64,000 nucleotides of DNA from Scenedesmus sp. ARA3 (lineage: Eukaryota > Chlorophyta > Chlorophyceae > Sphaeropleales > Scenedesmaceae), in assembly GCA_004335835.1 (NCBI GenBank), contig RWJK01001633.1, positions 1 through 64,000 of the forward strand. Reading direction: 5' to 3'. How positions within the stretch are numbered: the stretch's first letter is position 1; every line of letters starts with the position of its first letter. Made by a program: the position numbers and the translations under genes. Under the pieces are notes generated by a model that did not search any database, was not told where the DNA came from, and was given only the letters and a program-made list of their open reading frames with translations. Below, piece by piece: positions 53,802 to 64,000 of this stretch.

Positions 53802-55493
53802 CTATGCCTGGTTGCACCGCCGCAGAACCTCCTGCCCGCTCTTCACACACTCCTGCACGCTCAGCAGCCCCTGCCCACTTGGCGGCAACATGAACAGCCC
53901 CGTGCCCTGCACAGGTGCCACCCAATCACCAAACAGCAGCGTATCATTGCGCAGCGTACGGTCCCAAGGCCGATCCCAAGGCCGGCTGCTGGATATCAAC
54001 GCTTGCAGGTGCACCACAAACGCACAATGCGGGTCCAACTGGATCGCATAGTAGCCGGCTGCAGGCGCAGCCTTATGCACGCGCGTGTTCACCACCTTGC
54101 CAGCTGCCAGCACAGGCTTTCCTAGCAGGCAAGGGCACTGAGTGATCTGCAGCCGACCCTTGTTGCCTAACTTATTCGCAGCCTCCCAGCAGCCCAGCTC
54201 CTCTCCGGTGCAGTTGCTGCACAGTCCGGGGTATCGCACCAGCGTGATCACGCCGAACTGGCTGTCCAAGGTTGGCCGCTGCTGGCACTTGCTGCTGCTG
54301 AGATCGCCGCCACCTGGCAAGACTAGATACTCATCCATGTCTAGATAAGCTAGCTGTAGGGTGCGGCCATAGCCAGCCAGCAGGGTGATCTGGTTGCGGG
54401 GCACCTGCCAGAAGTAGGGCTGCGGCTGCACCACGTGCCCGCTGCTGTTCCTCTGCGCTGACTGGCCCTGCAGGTAGGCGAGAAATTGCAAGCAACAGCA
54501 TGTTGCATGGTCAGACTGTGCATGATGTGTTGCTCCACATGCGCCAGTTTCTGACTAGGTGCTCCTGACTGACTACACAGCAGCTGCTGCCAGCTGCTTC
54601 AAGAGCGCAACAACTAGAGCATGCACTAAAGAAAATACCGCGCAACGCAAGCCCATGTGCTGGCAGCAGCCAGCCTGCTGACTCACCCACACCCAGGGCC
54701 ATATGATGAGCTTCTCTGCCAGTATTTCCGTCCTGAGCTGCGGCAGTGCAGCCAGTACATGCGCCTCATCCTGGTTACACCTCAGGATTGTGCCCTGAAA
54801 GCCCAGGCGCTGGTGATACCTTAAGTGCAGCAGCAGCAGCCGAGCCATCTTCTCGGCTGGGATCAGGTTGGGATCTGTGGTTGTCACCACATTCCACAGC
54901 CCACTGATAGCCCGATTATGCTGCTGCTGACCTTCAGTGACCTGGCGGCTGTCCATGCTGCTGCTGCTGCTGCCACCGGTACTGCTAGCCTCATCGCTGC
55001 ACACCGGTAGGCGCAGCCGATGCTGCAGGCCAGAGCCCTTCAGCCGCAGCGAGAGACTGTCAACTGTTACGTTGCTGGGCCCGTTGATGGGCCAGAACCC
55101 CATGTCTGACTTGTCTGTCTCTGTATCTTTCCACCACAGGGGCCAGCTACCTCCTGTGCTCCCACTGCTGCTGCTGCTGCTGACTGATAGCCTCAGCAGG
55201 GGCTGCAACTCTGACGGCTGCTTGTAAAAGTACGAGGCTGCTGGGAACACAGGGTTGCTTGGGAAGAGCCCTCCAAAGCCTTTTATGCTGATGCCGCCAG
55301 CTGTACAGAAGAGCCGCAGGTACACCCGCAGTTCACTCTGCTTGAACGACACCCCGCTCATGACAACGTCTTCCGATAACACAACAGGGAACGAGTATGT
55401 CTGTACTCCCATGTCGCTGTTTCCCAGCACCAGTGGCGGCAGGGCTGCGCTGCTGGGTGGTGCATGTAGTGTAGCTGGCTCTGCCATGGCAGC

Positions 55494-55524
<31 letters not shown>

Positions 55525-55634
55525 AGAGCTGACACCGCATGGACTGACAGCAAGAACAGCAAAGACACGAAGGAAGTTCCATGTCGGTTTCCAGCCATCA
55601 GGGGCGCAGTGCCGAGTGGGTTGTGCAGCGCCAC
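53802..55634 (-). CDS. secretory-pathway glycosyltransferase-like protein (GT92/DUF23-like)
   Basis: Two phase-0 exons (55634-54687, 54467-53802) encode 537 residues. The N-terminus has a hydrophobic signal or anchor (TSFVSLLFLLSVHAVSA) followed by a serine run. A luminal domain of about 200 residues follows, then a stretch of glycosyltransferase-A character: LWNVVTTTDPNLIPAEKMAR, LLHLRYHQRLGFQGTIL and IIWPWVW. Exon 2 starts GQSAQRNSSGHVVQPQPYF and contains AYLDMDEYLVLP, with a DxD-type motif at residues 359-361 like the D-x-D-E-F/Y of GT92 enzymes. Several cysteines and Asn-x-Ser/Thr sites fit a Golgi or extracellular protein. Substrate is unknown. The family call rests on motif order and the DMDEYL motif, so another GT family remains possible. 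Confidence 0.6.
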
Positions 55635-56837
55635 GCAGTGCCAAGAGGATGCTGTCTCATGGCCACCAGCTGCTATCGCTGTTATAAAACATTTGCACGA
55701 TACAACAGCACATTTGAATTAATTTTATGTAAAAGTCGCTGCTAGAAGACGCAAAACGCTGACTGGCCAAAGGTGCAAGGTGCAAGAGTGTACTTCGCGG
55801 GGCACCCCGCCACAATCCAATTGGGCAATTGCAGTTGCAACGCGCAGAAATTTTCAAGCCCTCGATTACAGTGAGACTATCGTCAAACTCAAAATCTTTG
55901 GCTACATCAGCGGCGACAGTTGCACTGCAAGCGCGTTTCAGTTCAGACACAGGCAGCAGCATCGCTGGTGCTGCACCGAGGTGTTTCGCTGTTCTGTGCC
56001 GTGCCGTGCTTGATCAGCATAGAACCCAACGTAACTGAACCAATCCGGTAATACAACTGTGACTGCGCGGCAAAGGGATGCTTGCAGGCCTGGTTGAGGC
56101 CACTGCTGGCGATGTACAGCAGTGCCAGCCTTGCTGCTGCAACAAACCACGCAGGTCTCGCTGCAGTGCAACGCAAATTCCACACAGATGATGTGGTGTG
56201 TCAAATCAGCAAGCGCATACCACCAGTGCAGCCTTTTGTGCAGCTGAAGTGCCCAGCTGGCGTCAGGCCCTGCCACCTGCCAGAGGCCTGGCTGCTGCTG
56301 GCACGCTGCATGCATGTGGTTGAAAGCTGAAGATACCCCATGACACCCGAAGCCGCACAGGCAGACATCATCATACTATGGCTTGGATCAATATGAGGGT
56401 GCCTATCTCTCAACTGAACAGCACTGCTCAGGTGCTTGCCCCTACTAGGGACAGTCTACTGGCACCCCTGGTCCTTGTACTGCCTTGCCAGCGCGTGCAG
56501 GTGCACTGTGATATGGCAGACGCATCTTGGCGTGGTGCATATGCACACCCATGAGCTGGTTGATCCACGCAACTACAACTCATGATCAGAGCATCCTGGC
56601 AGGAACCTCCTGCCAGGGTTGAACCCTAGATGCCTGCCAGCCTGAGACGCAGGCACATGCTTTGAAGCGCTGTGATAGCAGGTGCAGCTGCAGTTGCTTC
56701 GCTACTAGTACTAGTGTACAGAGCATGCACGCCTTCATAGCTTGCAACCTTGAAAGTCAGCCAGCATCATCAAGCTACTGCCTGTCTTGCAACGGAACAT
56801 AGCTGCATGCAGTACTGCTCACACGCAGGCTGCTTGG
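55635..56837. other. spacer holding a duplicated gene fragment
   Basis: Apart from the fragment at 56455-56565 no gene is seen. The right part contains the 3' UTR of the minus-strand beta-helix gene. Confidence 0.4.
56455..56565 (-). pseudogene. degenerate copy of the 3' coding end of the beta-helix membrane gene
   Basis: About 110 bp align with 56846-56950, which encodes the last ~35 residues of the adjacent gene. Shared blocks include TGGC.CCCCTGGTC, GCATCTTGGCG..GTGCAT and CCCATGAGCTG. Small differences disturb the frame, so this is a non-coding fragment left by a local duplication. Confidence 0.75.
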
Positions 56838-59800
56838 CTAAGGACACGCCACTGGCGCCCCTGGTCTATCAGCTGACTTTCCAGCTCTTGCAGCTGCACT
56901 GCGGATCGGCAGGTGCATCTTGGCGCCGTGCATGCTCAGCCCCATGAGCTGCAAGCACCACTGCACTGCGTGGGTGGTCTTGCTCATTGCAGCACGCAGC
57001 ACCAGCCAGTCAATGAGCCTCAGCAGCTGCCACAGCACACTGCACACATACACAAGGTTCACTGCCAGCACAATGCCACCCATAGCCAGCCCGTATGCAG
57101 CACCAGGCGTGACAGGACCGTAAGCCAAAAATGACAGGCCAGCCAATGTGGTCAACAGCAGACAGTGTGTGTTGCGCACCATTGCCCTGCCTGTTTGTGT
57201 ATGAACGTACGGCTGAAACCCCGACCGCATATGTGATATCAGCATGAGCGCAACCACCATCAGCAGGCATTGATAGAATGGACCCACATTCACACCAAAC
57301 ACACTGATGGCAACCATTGCAGCCGTCTCTGTAACCTCTGCTGCCTCCCACCAGCAAAACCTTTCACGATATGATTGCGTGAGGAAGCCCCAGCTGCGCC
57401 TGAAGCCTGCGTCACCTAGCTGGGCCTTGTGGGAGACTGTGACATAAACTATCACTGCTGGCAGGCCTAAACACAGCAGAGCAACCAGCGGCACGCCCAG
57501 CCCAAGCGCCAGACCCCTGTGCCAGCGTGTGCCAAAGCAGACGCTGTTGGTGTCATACACCCAGAATGAGCCAACCGCATTAGCCTCATATGGCCAAGTT
57601 GCAGGCTGATCCAACGGTATGCATGCAAAAATGCCAAACAAAGTACGCTGCAGCGACGGCAGGAAGAAGAACAGCACAACCATGGTGCTGCTGCCCAGGC
57701 GAGGAAGCAAGTTGCGGAGGGTGCCAGGCCGCTTGAACTGCAGGCAACATCCAGTATGCAGCAAAACCTCCAACAGCAGCACCACAAACAACACAGCTAC
57801 TGGCATGCCGAGGTAGAACACAACCCGCTGTGCAGCTAAGGGCACTGCGCTGTCAGCTGGCAATAAGCAGTCCGCGCTGAGCGTCTCAGGAGAGGAGCTG
57901 GACCACACCGCAGCAAGCACTCGCAATGGGTACGCAATAGATGCTGGCCAGTCAACACTGAGCGAGGCCACAATCAGCATGCGCTGCCCATACAGCACCA
58001 AGCAACGGATCAACTCTGCTGGTGGCTGCTGCTCCCCCTGCTGGGCAGCTGATGAGTCCTTAAGTGTGAAATGCAACAACAGTTTGATGCATGCCAGCAG
58101 CACAACCGCCGAGACAGCATAAAGCGTTACTATAACAGACGGGTTCATGCAAACTCTGCAATTGAATGGCTTGGTGGACCCATAGCCATCAGCGCACTTG
58201 CCGCATACATTGCCAGTGTAAGCGGCAGCACATTGCAGGGAATTGTAGCCTCTGTAGTCGCTTCTGCAGCTGGCGTTGCCAGTGCATGCTCGCAGTGCTG
58301 CTCCTTTGCCCTGACATGCTTCTGCATTGGGACACCTGCAAAGCAGCAACCACGGCAGCCACGATGTTGCAGAGTATGATCCAAAGTTGACTACACATGC
58401 ATCACGAGTGTGACTGTGCCATTCTGCTGCAGGAGGCACTTTTCCGCATTGTTCAAAGGTATTGAAGTTGCAGGAACACCGCTGCTGACCAGGTCTATAG
58501 GTATGCACGTGCACCATGCAGTGCCCATCTGCCTGCAGCAAGCCACTTGAGTTACCACATGCTGCGTGTACATACACTGCAAGCGTACGCCATACGCATG
58601 CAAACTTGTGGCCACGGGCTGGCATTCAGCTGCTGCCACGCCTTACCTATGCATCTGCGCCGAATCTGTTGCACTGTGCCACCAGCCAGGCAGCGGCAAG
58701 ATGGAAGCACCACCAGGGCAGTCTGCCCCTGCTAGGGGGCAGGGCTGGCACTCCTGCTGGCTGGGGTCGAGGCTGTAGGAGCCTGGCAGGCACGCTAGGC
58801 ACGTGTCTGGAGTAGGCGCAACCTCACCCCGCATGCAAGGGCGAACCTGAAGGCTGAGTACTGCTGGTGCGACACTAGGGCTGTCGGCACACCTGAACGT
58901 GATGTTATACTGCCCTGGCGGCGGCTGCACAGGCAGCAGCATGTTGACCATGCCGTTCTTTTCTGATGAGCTGGTTCCCAAAGAGTACTTGCCATCAAGG
59001 GAGGCCGTGACAGCAACACCTTCGCATGGGAGGTTGTGATGACCAGAAACATGCAGTTTCACAGGCAAGATGCCCTCGCCACTGCCCACCCTACTAACAA
59101 AGTCATTCACAGACGTATTGCCTATCAGTGCAAGGCTAGTTTCTTCAACAGAGACGTCAGCATCGTAGCGTGCACTGTTGTTGACTGTAACAGCCAGCAC
59201 GTGCGCCACATCAAACCCGCTGCTTAAAGCATACACTCCACCACCATACTTTGCCGCAACGTTTTCTGTTATGACTGTGATATTCGGGTCCAAGTGCACA
59301 ACGGACTTGCCCTCCAATGACAATCCACCCCCACTGACTGCGGCTCTGTTGTGCCGAACAGAGCAGTTGCTGACACTCAATTGAGCCGTACTGTCAGTGA
59401 TAATGGCGCCACCATAGTTTGCATCATTGCCCTCAAACAGGACATCTGTTGCATCAACCTGCAGCGCAGGACACAAGCAGCTGCAACTGTTGTATTCCTT
59501 GCAAGCACGTGAGGAGCAGAAGGATGCAATGAGCAACCTGCCCTCCAGTGCACTAGCCATCACTACCACAGGGGCTGAAGCAAAGTGTCATTACAAACGC
59601 AGGCAGAGCAGGCTCTGCTGTTTTGTCATGCTTGCTGCCTGCTGCTGGCAGCAGTAAAGTTAGTACAGCAAAGTGTGCTACGTCTGTGTGTCCTGTGCGC
59701 TACAACCGTGTGTCTTGTGTGCTACATATGTGTGTCCTGTGTGTAGGCTGTCTGATCACTGGCTGAGCACGTATATTAGTGATGGCTGGGGTACCTGCGC

Positions 59801-60109
59801 ATGCACCGCTCAATCGGATGCACCATCTACATTCCTGAGCACCCACCTTCGAGGAACTGAATACCACCAAACCTCCTCCTGCTGTTTTGGCGCTGTTGTT
59901 GGTTAACTGCAGATGTGTCAGGTTGCCCGTACTGTACTCATCAAAGTAAAGGCCCCCTCCCCTCTCTGATGCGCTGTTGGTCTGGACCCTGCTGTGAACG
60001 ATAGCCACAGTGGTGTTGTCCCAAGCTGCCACAGCTCCTCCCTTGCCTGAGCTGCTGTTGCTGAGGGTGCAGTTGCTGATCAGCACCTGCCGTTGTTACG
60101 CAGTAGCAC

Positions 60110-60146
<37 letters not shown>

Positions 60147-63100
60147 TGTGTCAGCGCAAATGGTGCAGTCTTGATGTGCTCGCCAGCACCAGTGCAGGTA
60201 TGGCATGGCTCATACCAGCGGATACCTGCAGAGCACTTGTGTCTGTCATTTGCAACTAGCCATATACAGCCATTTCACCCAGGTTGGCTGGCAAGCTGCA
60301 AGGTGCGTAGCTATGTGTTGTCTGCTTGCTTACACATGCACTGCAGTGCAGCTGCTTGGTACAATGCAGCCAGGACTGACGTCCTGTCTGATAGCTCGCA
60401 AGGACATGCTGAATGTGAACAGGGAGCAGGGGCAATCAGCAAAGGCCAGACAGGCACAGGGAGTGCAATGTAACGCAAGCCAAAAGCATTTCCAACGCCC
60501 ACGCGGTGGCAATCACATGCTGGTTGGCAACTGGTGTCTGCCCACCTGTGCGTGCTTCTGTGTTTGCAGCACACCCCCAGCAGTGACCGCAGTGTTGCCA
60601 TCCAGCAGGCAGCCATCTAGAGCTACCTTACTCAGCTCATCTGCCAGCAGCACGCCGCCCCATGTTGCATTGTTGCTGGCAAAACTGCTGCCGTACACGC
60701 CAAGGCTGCTGCTGCCACTGGCATAGACAGCTCCTCCTGACGGAGCCTGGCCGCCCGTGAAACTGCTGCTGGTCACTGAAACCTGCATCACAGCAGCAGC
60801 CACAAGATGCACTGCACACGTATCAAAGCTCGGATGGATGTGGTTGAGCCCTGGTGTGAACACAGCATATAGTTTTCTGAGCCTAAGCTGGTGGAGATGG
60901 TTCACTCCTACAAGCAGACCTGCCAGAAACCGCATAACCTCTTACAATCTGCGCCCATCCCACAGTCGGTTAGGCTGTCCGCATACTGTACGCTCGGTGG
61001 ATGCTGACTGCAATCAAGGCAAATTCCATCTTAAAAACAATCACGCACCTTGCTGTTAACAGAACACTGCAGAGCTGCTCCGTAAGTTGCGCTGTTGTCA
61101 TTGAATGAGCAGAGGGACAGCTTCAGCGTGGCAGTGTTGGTGACAAAGAAAGCGTCATAGTTGCCGGCGTGGTTGTTATTGACTGTGCAACCATGAGCTT
61201 CGGCCTGCAATGATGTGGAACGTGCATGAGGCGGATGAAGGGATGATGAGGTCAGACAAACGTTGAAGCTGTAGATTAGACGGAAGCTGTAGATCAGATG
61301 TTTACATGGGTGCACACAGACCAGCATGCCGCAGCCATGGCCAGCATACATTTTCCTCAGCAGACAGGCAATGAGATGTTCATGGACATGGCTTCAGCGT
61401 ATGGCACTTGCACAGCGGTGTTGCACTATTAGGCTGTGCACTGTCTCGTGAGCAAATGGCGGGGAAAAAAGCAGACCACTACGGCCAGGCCTGTCAGGCC
61501 TGCCAGGGCTGCCACTAGGAAGAGCTTGCGTACCTGCGCAGTGTCTGCCACAATTGCCACGGCGCCGTTGGTGCTGGCCGTGTTGTTGTAGAACGTGTTG
61601 AACCTCAACTCGACTGCAGCAGAACCGTAAGCCGCAAACGCCGCTGCATAGCTGGCGTTGTTACCAGCAAAAGAGCAGTTGCTGCAGCAGGGCAGAGTGA
61701 TGTTGGCAGTGGTTGGCAGTACTGTCCAGTGCTGGTGCTGTGTGACAGGTGCTTGTGCTGCTTGAACCGGTGCATGCAATGGATATGATCTGGCAAGCAA
61801 ACACAGAGACTGCCATTGCAGGGCCATCCTAGTAGGTATAGATTACACAAGCCGGCATCCGCTGTTCCCTGCTAAAACACACCGACCCAGTACCTTGCAC
61901 AGTCTGTTCTGCCTGATGCAGCAACACACCAACATGTACACACTAATATCAGGTATGTCAAGCAGCCGCAGGCCAGCCCACCTGATGCTGACTTGGCTAA
62001 AGTCAGCTGCATACACGCAAGCGACGTTGCCTGCCTGATTTCCAGCCACCGTGCAGTTGTGCATTGTCGCCTACAGCAGCGCAGCAGAATAAGCACAACG
62101 GCTCGGACGGGGGGGAAAGCTCCTGTGGCGGCAGCTGTGTGTCATTGTGCCGCAAACGCATGCAGATAGTACAAATAAAGCAGCACAACTTCAGCCCAGC
62201 GGCCATCAACAACAGCAGCAGCAGAACTGGCGAAAGCGCCAGCAGCTGTGCAGTGCTTTGCAGCTGTGAATGAAAGGAGCTGGGGCAGCATAGACATAGC
62301 ACGAGGTCTGCAGAGGGTGCATGCTGGGCAGTCTGTTGCGGCTTCACTGCAGTGACTGGGAGCAACAGTATTCAGCCCTGGTGGTGCACAACTGAGCCGT
62401 CTACGTGGCCAGTACCTGAGCCGAATCCGTAAGCTCCATGGCAGCGCCATTGTTAGACACACTGTTGCCTTGCACAGTGCAGCTGTCAAGCGTAACTGTG
62501 GCATTGGCATAGGCAGCTAGGCCTGCTGCAAAGGAGGCCTTGTTGTTTGCAAGCATGCTCTGCCTGCAGCGTGTTGGCAACACAATAATAGCATGGCATC
62601 AGTAAAACAGCGCAAGCGAGCAACTGCTCGGCTCTCACAGCAACAGACCATGATATGCAAGTGAGTTCTGCCTTTGCGCCTGACCAGACATTCACAACTG
62701 ACTATTGCTGCCCCTGATGGCATACTCAATGAAGCAGGGAAAGCTGTTCCCAATGGGCAGGCCTGCAGCAGCCGCTTGTTCCAGCAGCACTCACATCACG
62801 TGCAGTTGAGTCTGCTCAGTCATGTGGATGGCCGCTCCAGCTGTGGCTGCCACATTGTGCTTGAAGGTGCAGCTCTTCAAGGCAGCCTGCACAGAAACAG
62901 CACCGTACCCTGCCGCTTATGAACTGACTTCACAGATGTGCTAGCCAACGCTTGTGCCTGACAGCTACACTCTATTGCAGTGTAATAGTAACATCTGCAT
63001 TGCTTGTGTTTATGAGAGGTTCTCCCTTGCTTGGCACAGCATCTGTCATTATCAGCTGATCCCACAGCAATCAACACAGAACCAGATGTTGCAATGCAGT

Positions 63101-63358
63101 GTACACTCCTAGGGCAGGCCAGGGAAAGGGCTGTCGTATCTTACACAGTCAACATCCCTGTACGCGGTTGAAGAAGCCAGTCGAGCGGTTACCACAGGCA
63201 GCAATCACACCTTTGCACTGTTGCTGAGCTGCAGCCCCGCGCCATTGGTGCCGGCGTGATTGTTCACGAATGCCACGTCGTGTAGCTGCGCAGTGCTGTT
63301 GGCGATGCATTGCATGCCCCCGCCGTACGTTGCATTGTTGGCGGCAATGGTCGATCCC
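56838..63358 (-). CDS. beta-helix (Pmp-like) repeat protein with Cys-rich module and multi-pass membrane domain (5' partial)
   Basis: Exons seen, high to low: 63358-63211, 62886-62795, 62563-62416, 62070-61982, 61681-61534, 61204-61049, 60782-60546, 60086-59847, 59458-58647 and 58335-56838. Upstream exons outside the window are likely. The repeat exons encode units of about 26 residues with CxFxxNxA and GGA/GAA motifs (for example FASNNATWGGVLLADELSK, FVNNHAGTNGAGLQL). This is the pattern of right-handed parallel beta-helix and chlamydial Pmp repeats, and it carries many Asn-x-Ser/Thr sites. Exon 59458-58647 ends in a Cys-rich stretch (CLACLPGSYSLDPSQQECQP) like GCC2/GCC3 domains; the last exon continues with CGKCADGYGS. 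Six or more hydrophobic spans follow (such as VVFYLGMPVAVLFVVLLLEV and LALGLGVPLVALLCLGLPAV) and a short basic tail. It is probably a cell-surface adhesion or sensor protein. Such repeat-plus-membrane proteins occur in large families in green algae, but no function is established here. Confidence 0.82.
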
Positions 63359-64000
63359 CTGCGGCGTGGCAATGTGCATTTCAGTAACAAGAGAAGCGGC
63401 TCAAGCTCCAACGCACTGTGCGGCTGACGGCTTCTACAGGATCATTGATGTTAAAAGCGCACGCTGATGTCAGCCATTTCTACGGGATCGTTCACTTGAG
63501 ATGCGCACGCTGTGTTGCTAACGCAGGCCAAAGGTCAGTCTGCAAGCTTGCCTAAACATACCAAGTCACCAACAACAGCAGCCTTGTCACTCAGCTACAC
63601 TATCGCTCCCTAGAGTGATAGACATGTGAGTGCTCAGAGCTCTGCTCTGACCTCACTATGGCTTACGCCAGAAGACATTGTGTAGGTGGTTACAACAGTA
63701 TGTTTGTTGCGTGCAACACTACTCTAGAAGCCCCATGAACTAGTGTGCTGTCTAAGTAGAACTACGTAGATGGACTTTGATCCTTCGGGCATGTTACTCT
63801 GAGTCTTAGGGTACATGTTCGTTGGTACGTAGGCAGGGCAGGCCATGTTAACGGGCCTTCGTCCCCAAGTCCAGGATTCTTACACCAGCTCAGCTTGCCC
63901 AGCGCAAGACTGGTAGCTGAGAGTTCTTTCCTGGACTAAAAGTCCGCACGTACTACTACGTACTCAACAACCGCACTCAGCGAGGTGCATACAGTACACA
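63359..64000. other. right edge, probably intron of the beta-helix gene
   Basis: No repeat exon could be found, although the phase of the exon at 63358 requires an upstream exon. An imperfect ~40-bp direct repeat lies at about 63430-63470 and 63474-63512 (GGATC.TT.A..T and GCGCACGCTG). The last ~400 bp show no recognisable feature. Confidence 0.35.

Overview
The window is nuclear DNA of a green alga. Its genes are split into many short exons with GT–AG introns. It carries a plastid co-chaperonin of the double-GroES (CPN20) type and an arginine deiminase. TGTAA polyadenylation signals follow several stop codons (18556, 19501, 28833, 37654; minus strand 53700-53704), which is typical of chlorophycean algae. 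CAG/CTG triplet runs are dense in exons and introns. I infer Chlorophyceae, perhaps Sphaeropleales; the species cannot be read from the sequence. One run of 61 N at 23167-23227 marks an assembly gap.

Layout. 1-3790 (+): 3' end of a gene with the tail of an NRPS condensation domain followed by a degenerate adenylation domain. 4763-7262 (-): short-chain dehydrogenase/reductase. 7536-12206 (+): arginine deiminase. 14256-15563 (-): unrecognised 160-residue Cys-rich protein. 15978-18391 (+): chloroplast co-chaperonin CPN20. 19207-19382 (+): ribosomal protein eL41 (25 residues). 20841-28649 (+): PepN-like M1 aminopeptidase. 29637-37489 (+): type IIC (Na,K-ATPase-like) P-type ATPase. 39016-41705 (-): diphthamide protein DPH2. 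42062-45341 (+): CysQ-type 3'(2'),5'-bisphosphate nucleotidase. 45739-52126 (+): giant Gln/Ala-rich protein of about 2,023 residues. 53802-55634 (-): secretory-pathway glycosyltransferase-like protein. 56838 to at least 63358 (-): surface protein with beta-helix repeats, a Cys-rich module and a multi-pass membrane domain, open at the right edge.

Most genes are unrelated housekeeping genes. Three divergent pairs share short 5' regions: SDR/arginine deiminase (273 bp), the 160-residue gene/CPN20 (414 bp) and DPH2/CysQ (356 bp). For most genes the inferred exons join in one unbroken frame, so those models are fairly firm. The SDR has one unresolved junction.

The most striking structure is local duplication of exon edges. 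In the arginine deiminase gene at least five introns contain near-identical copies of the adjoining exon end together with its splice site. The same behaviour appears downstream of the beta-helix gene, where its 3' coding end is copied. The beta-helix gene itself is built of about 237-240-nt exon units, some split at the same point by a phase-2 intron. Other leads are the decayed NRPS adenylation domain, an M1 aminopeptidase whose GAMEN motif is replaced while its zinc site is intact, a DPH2 lacking the usual Fe-S cysteines, and the giant polyQ protein with a C-terminal membrane segment.
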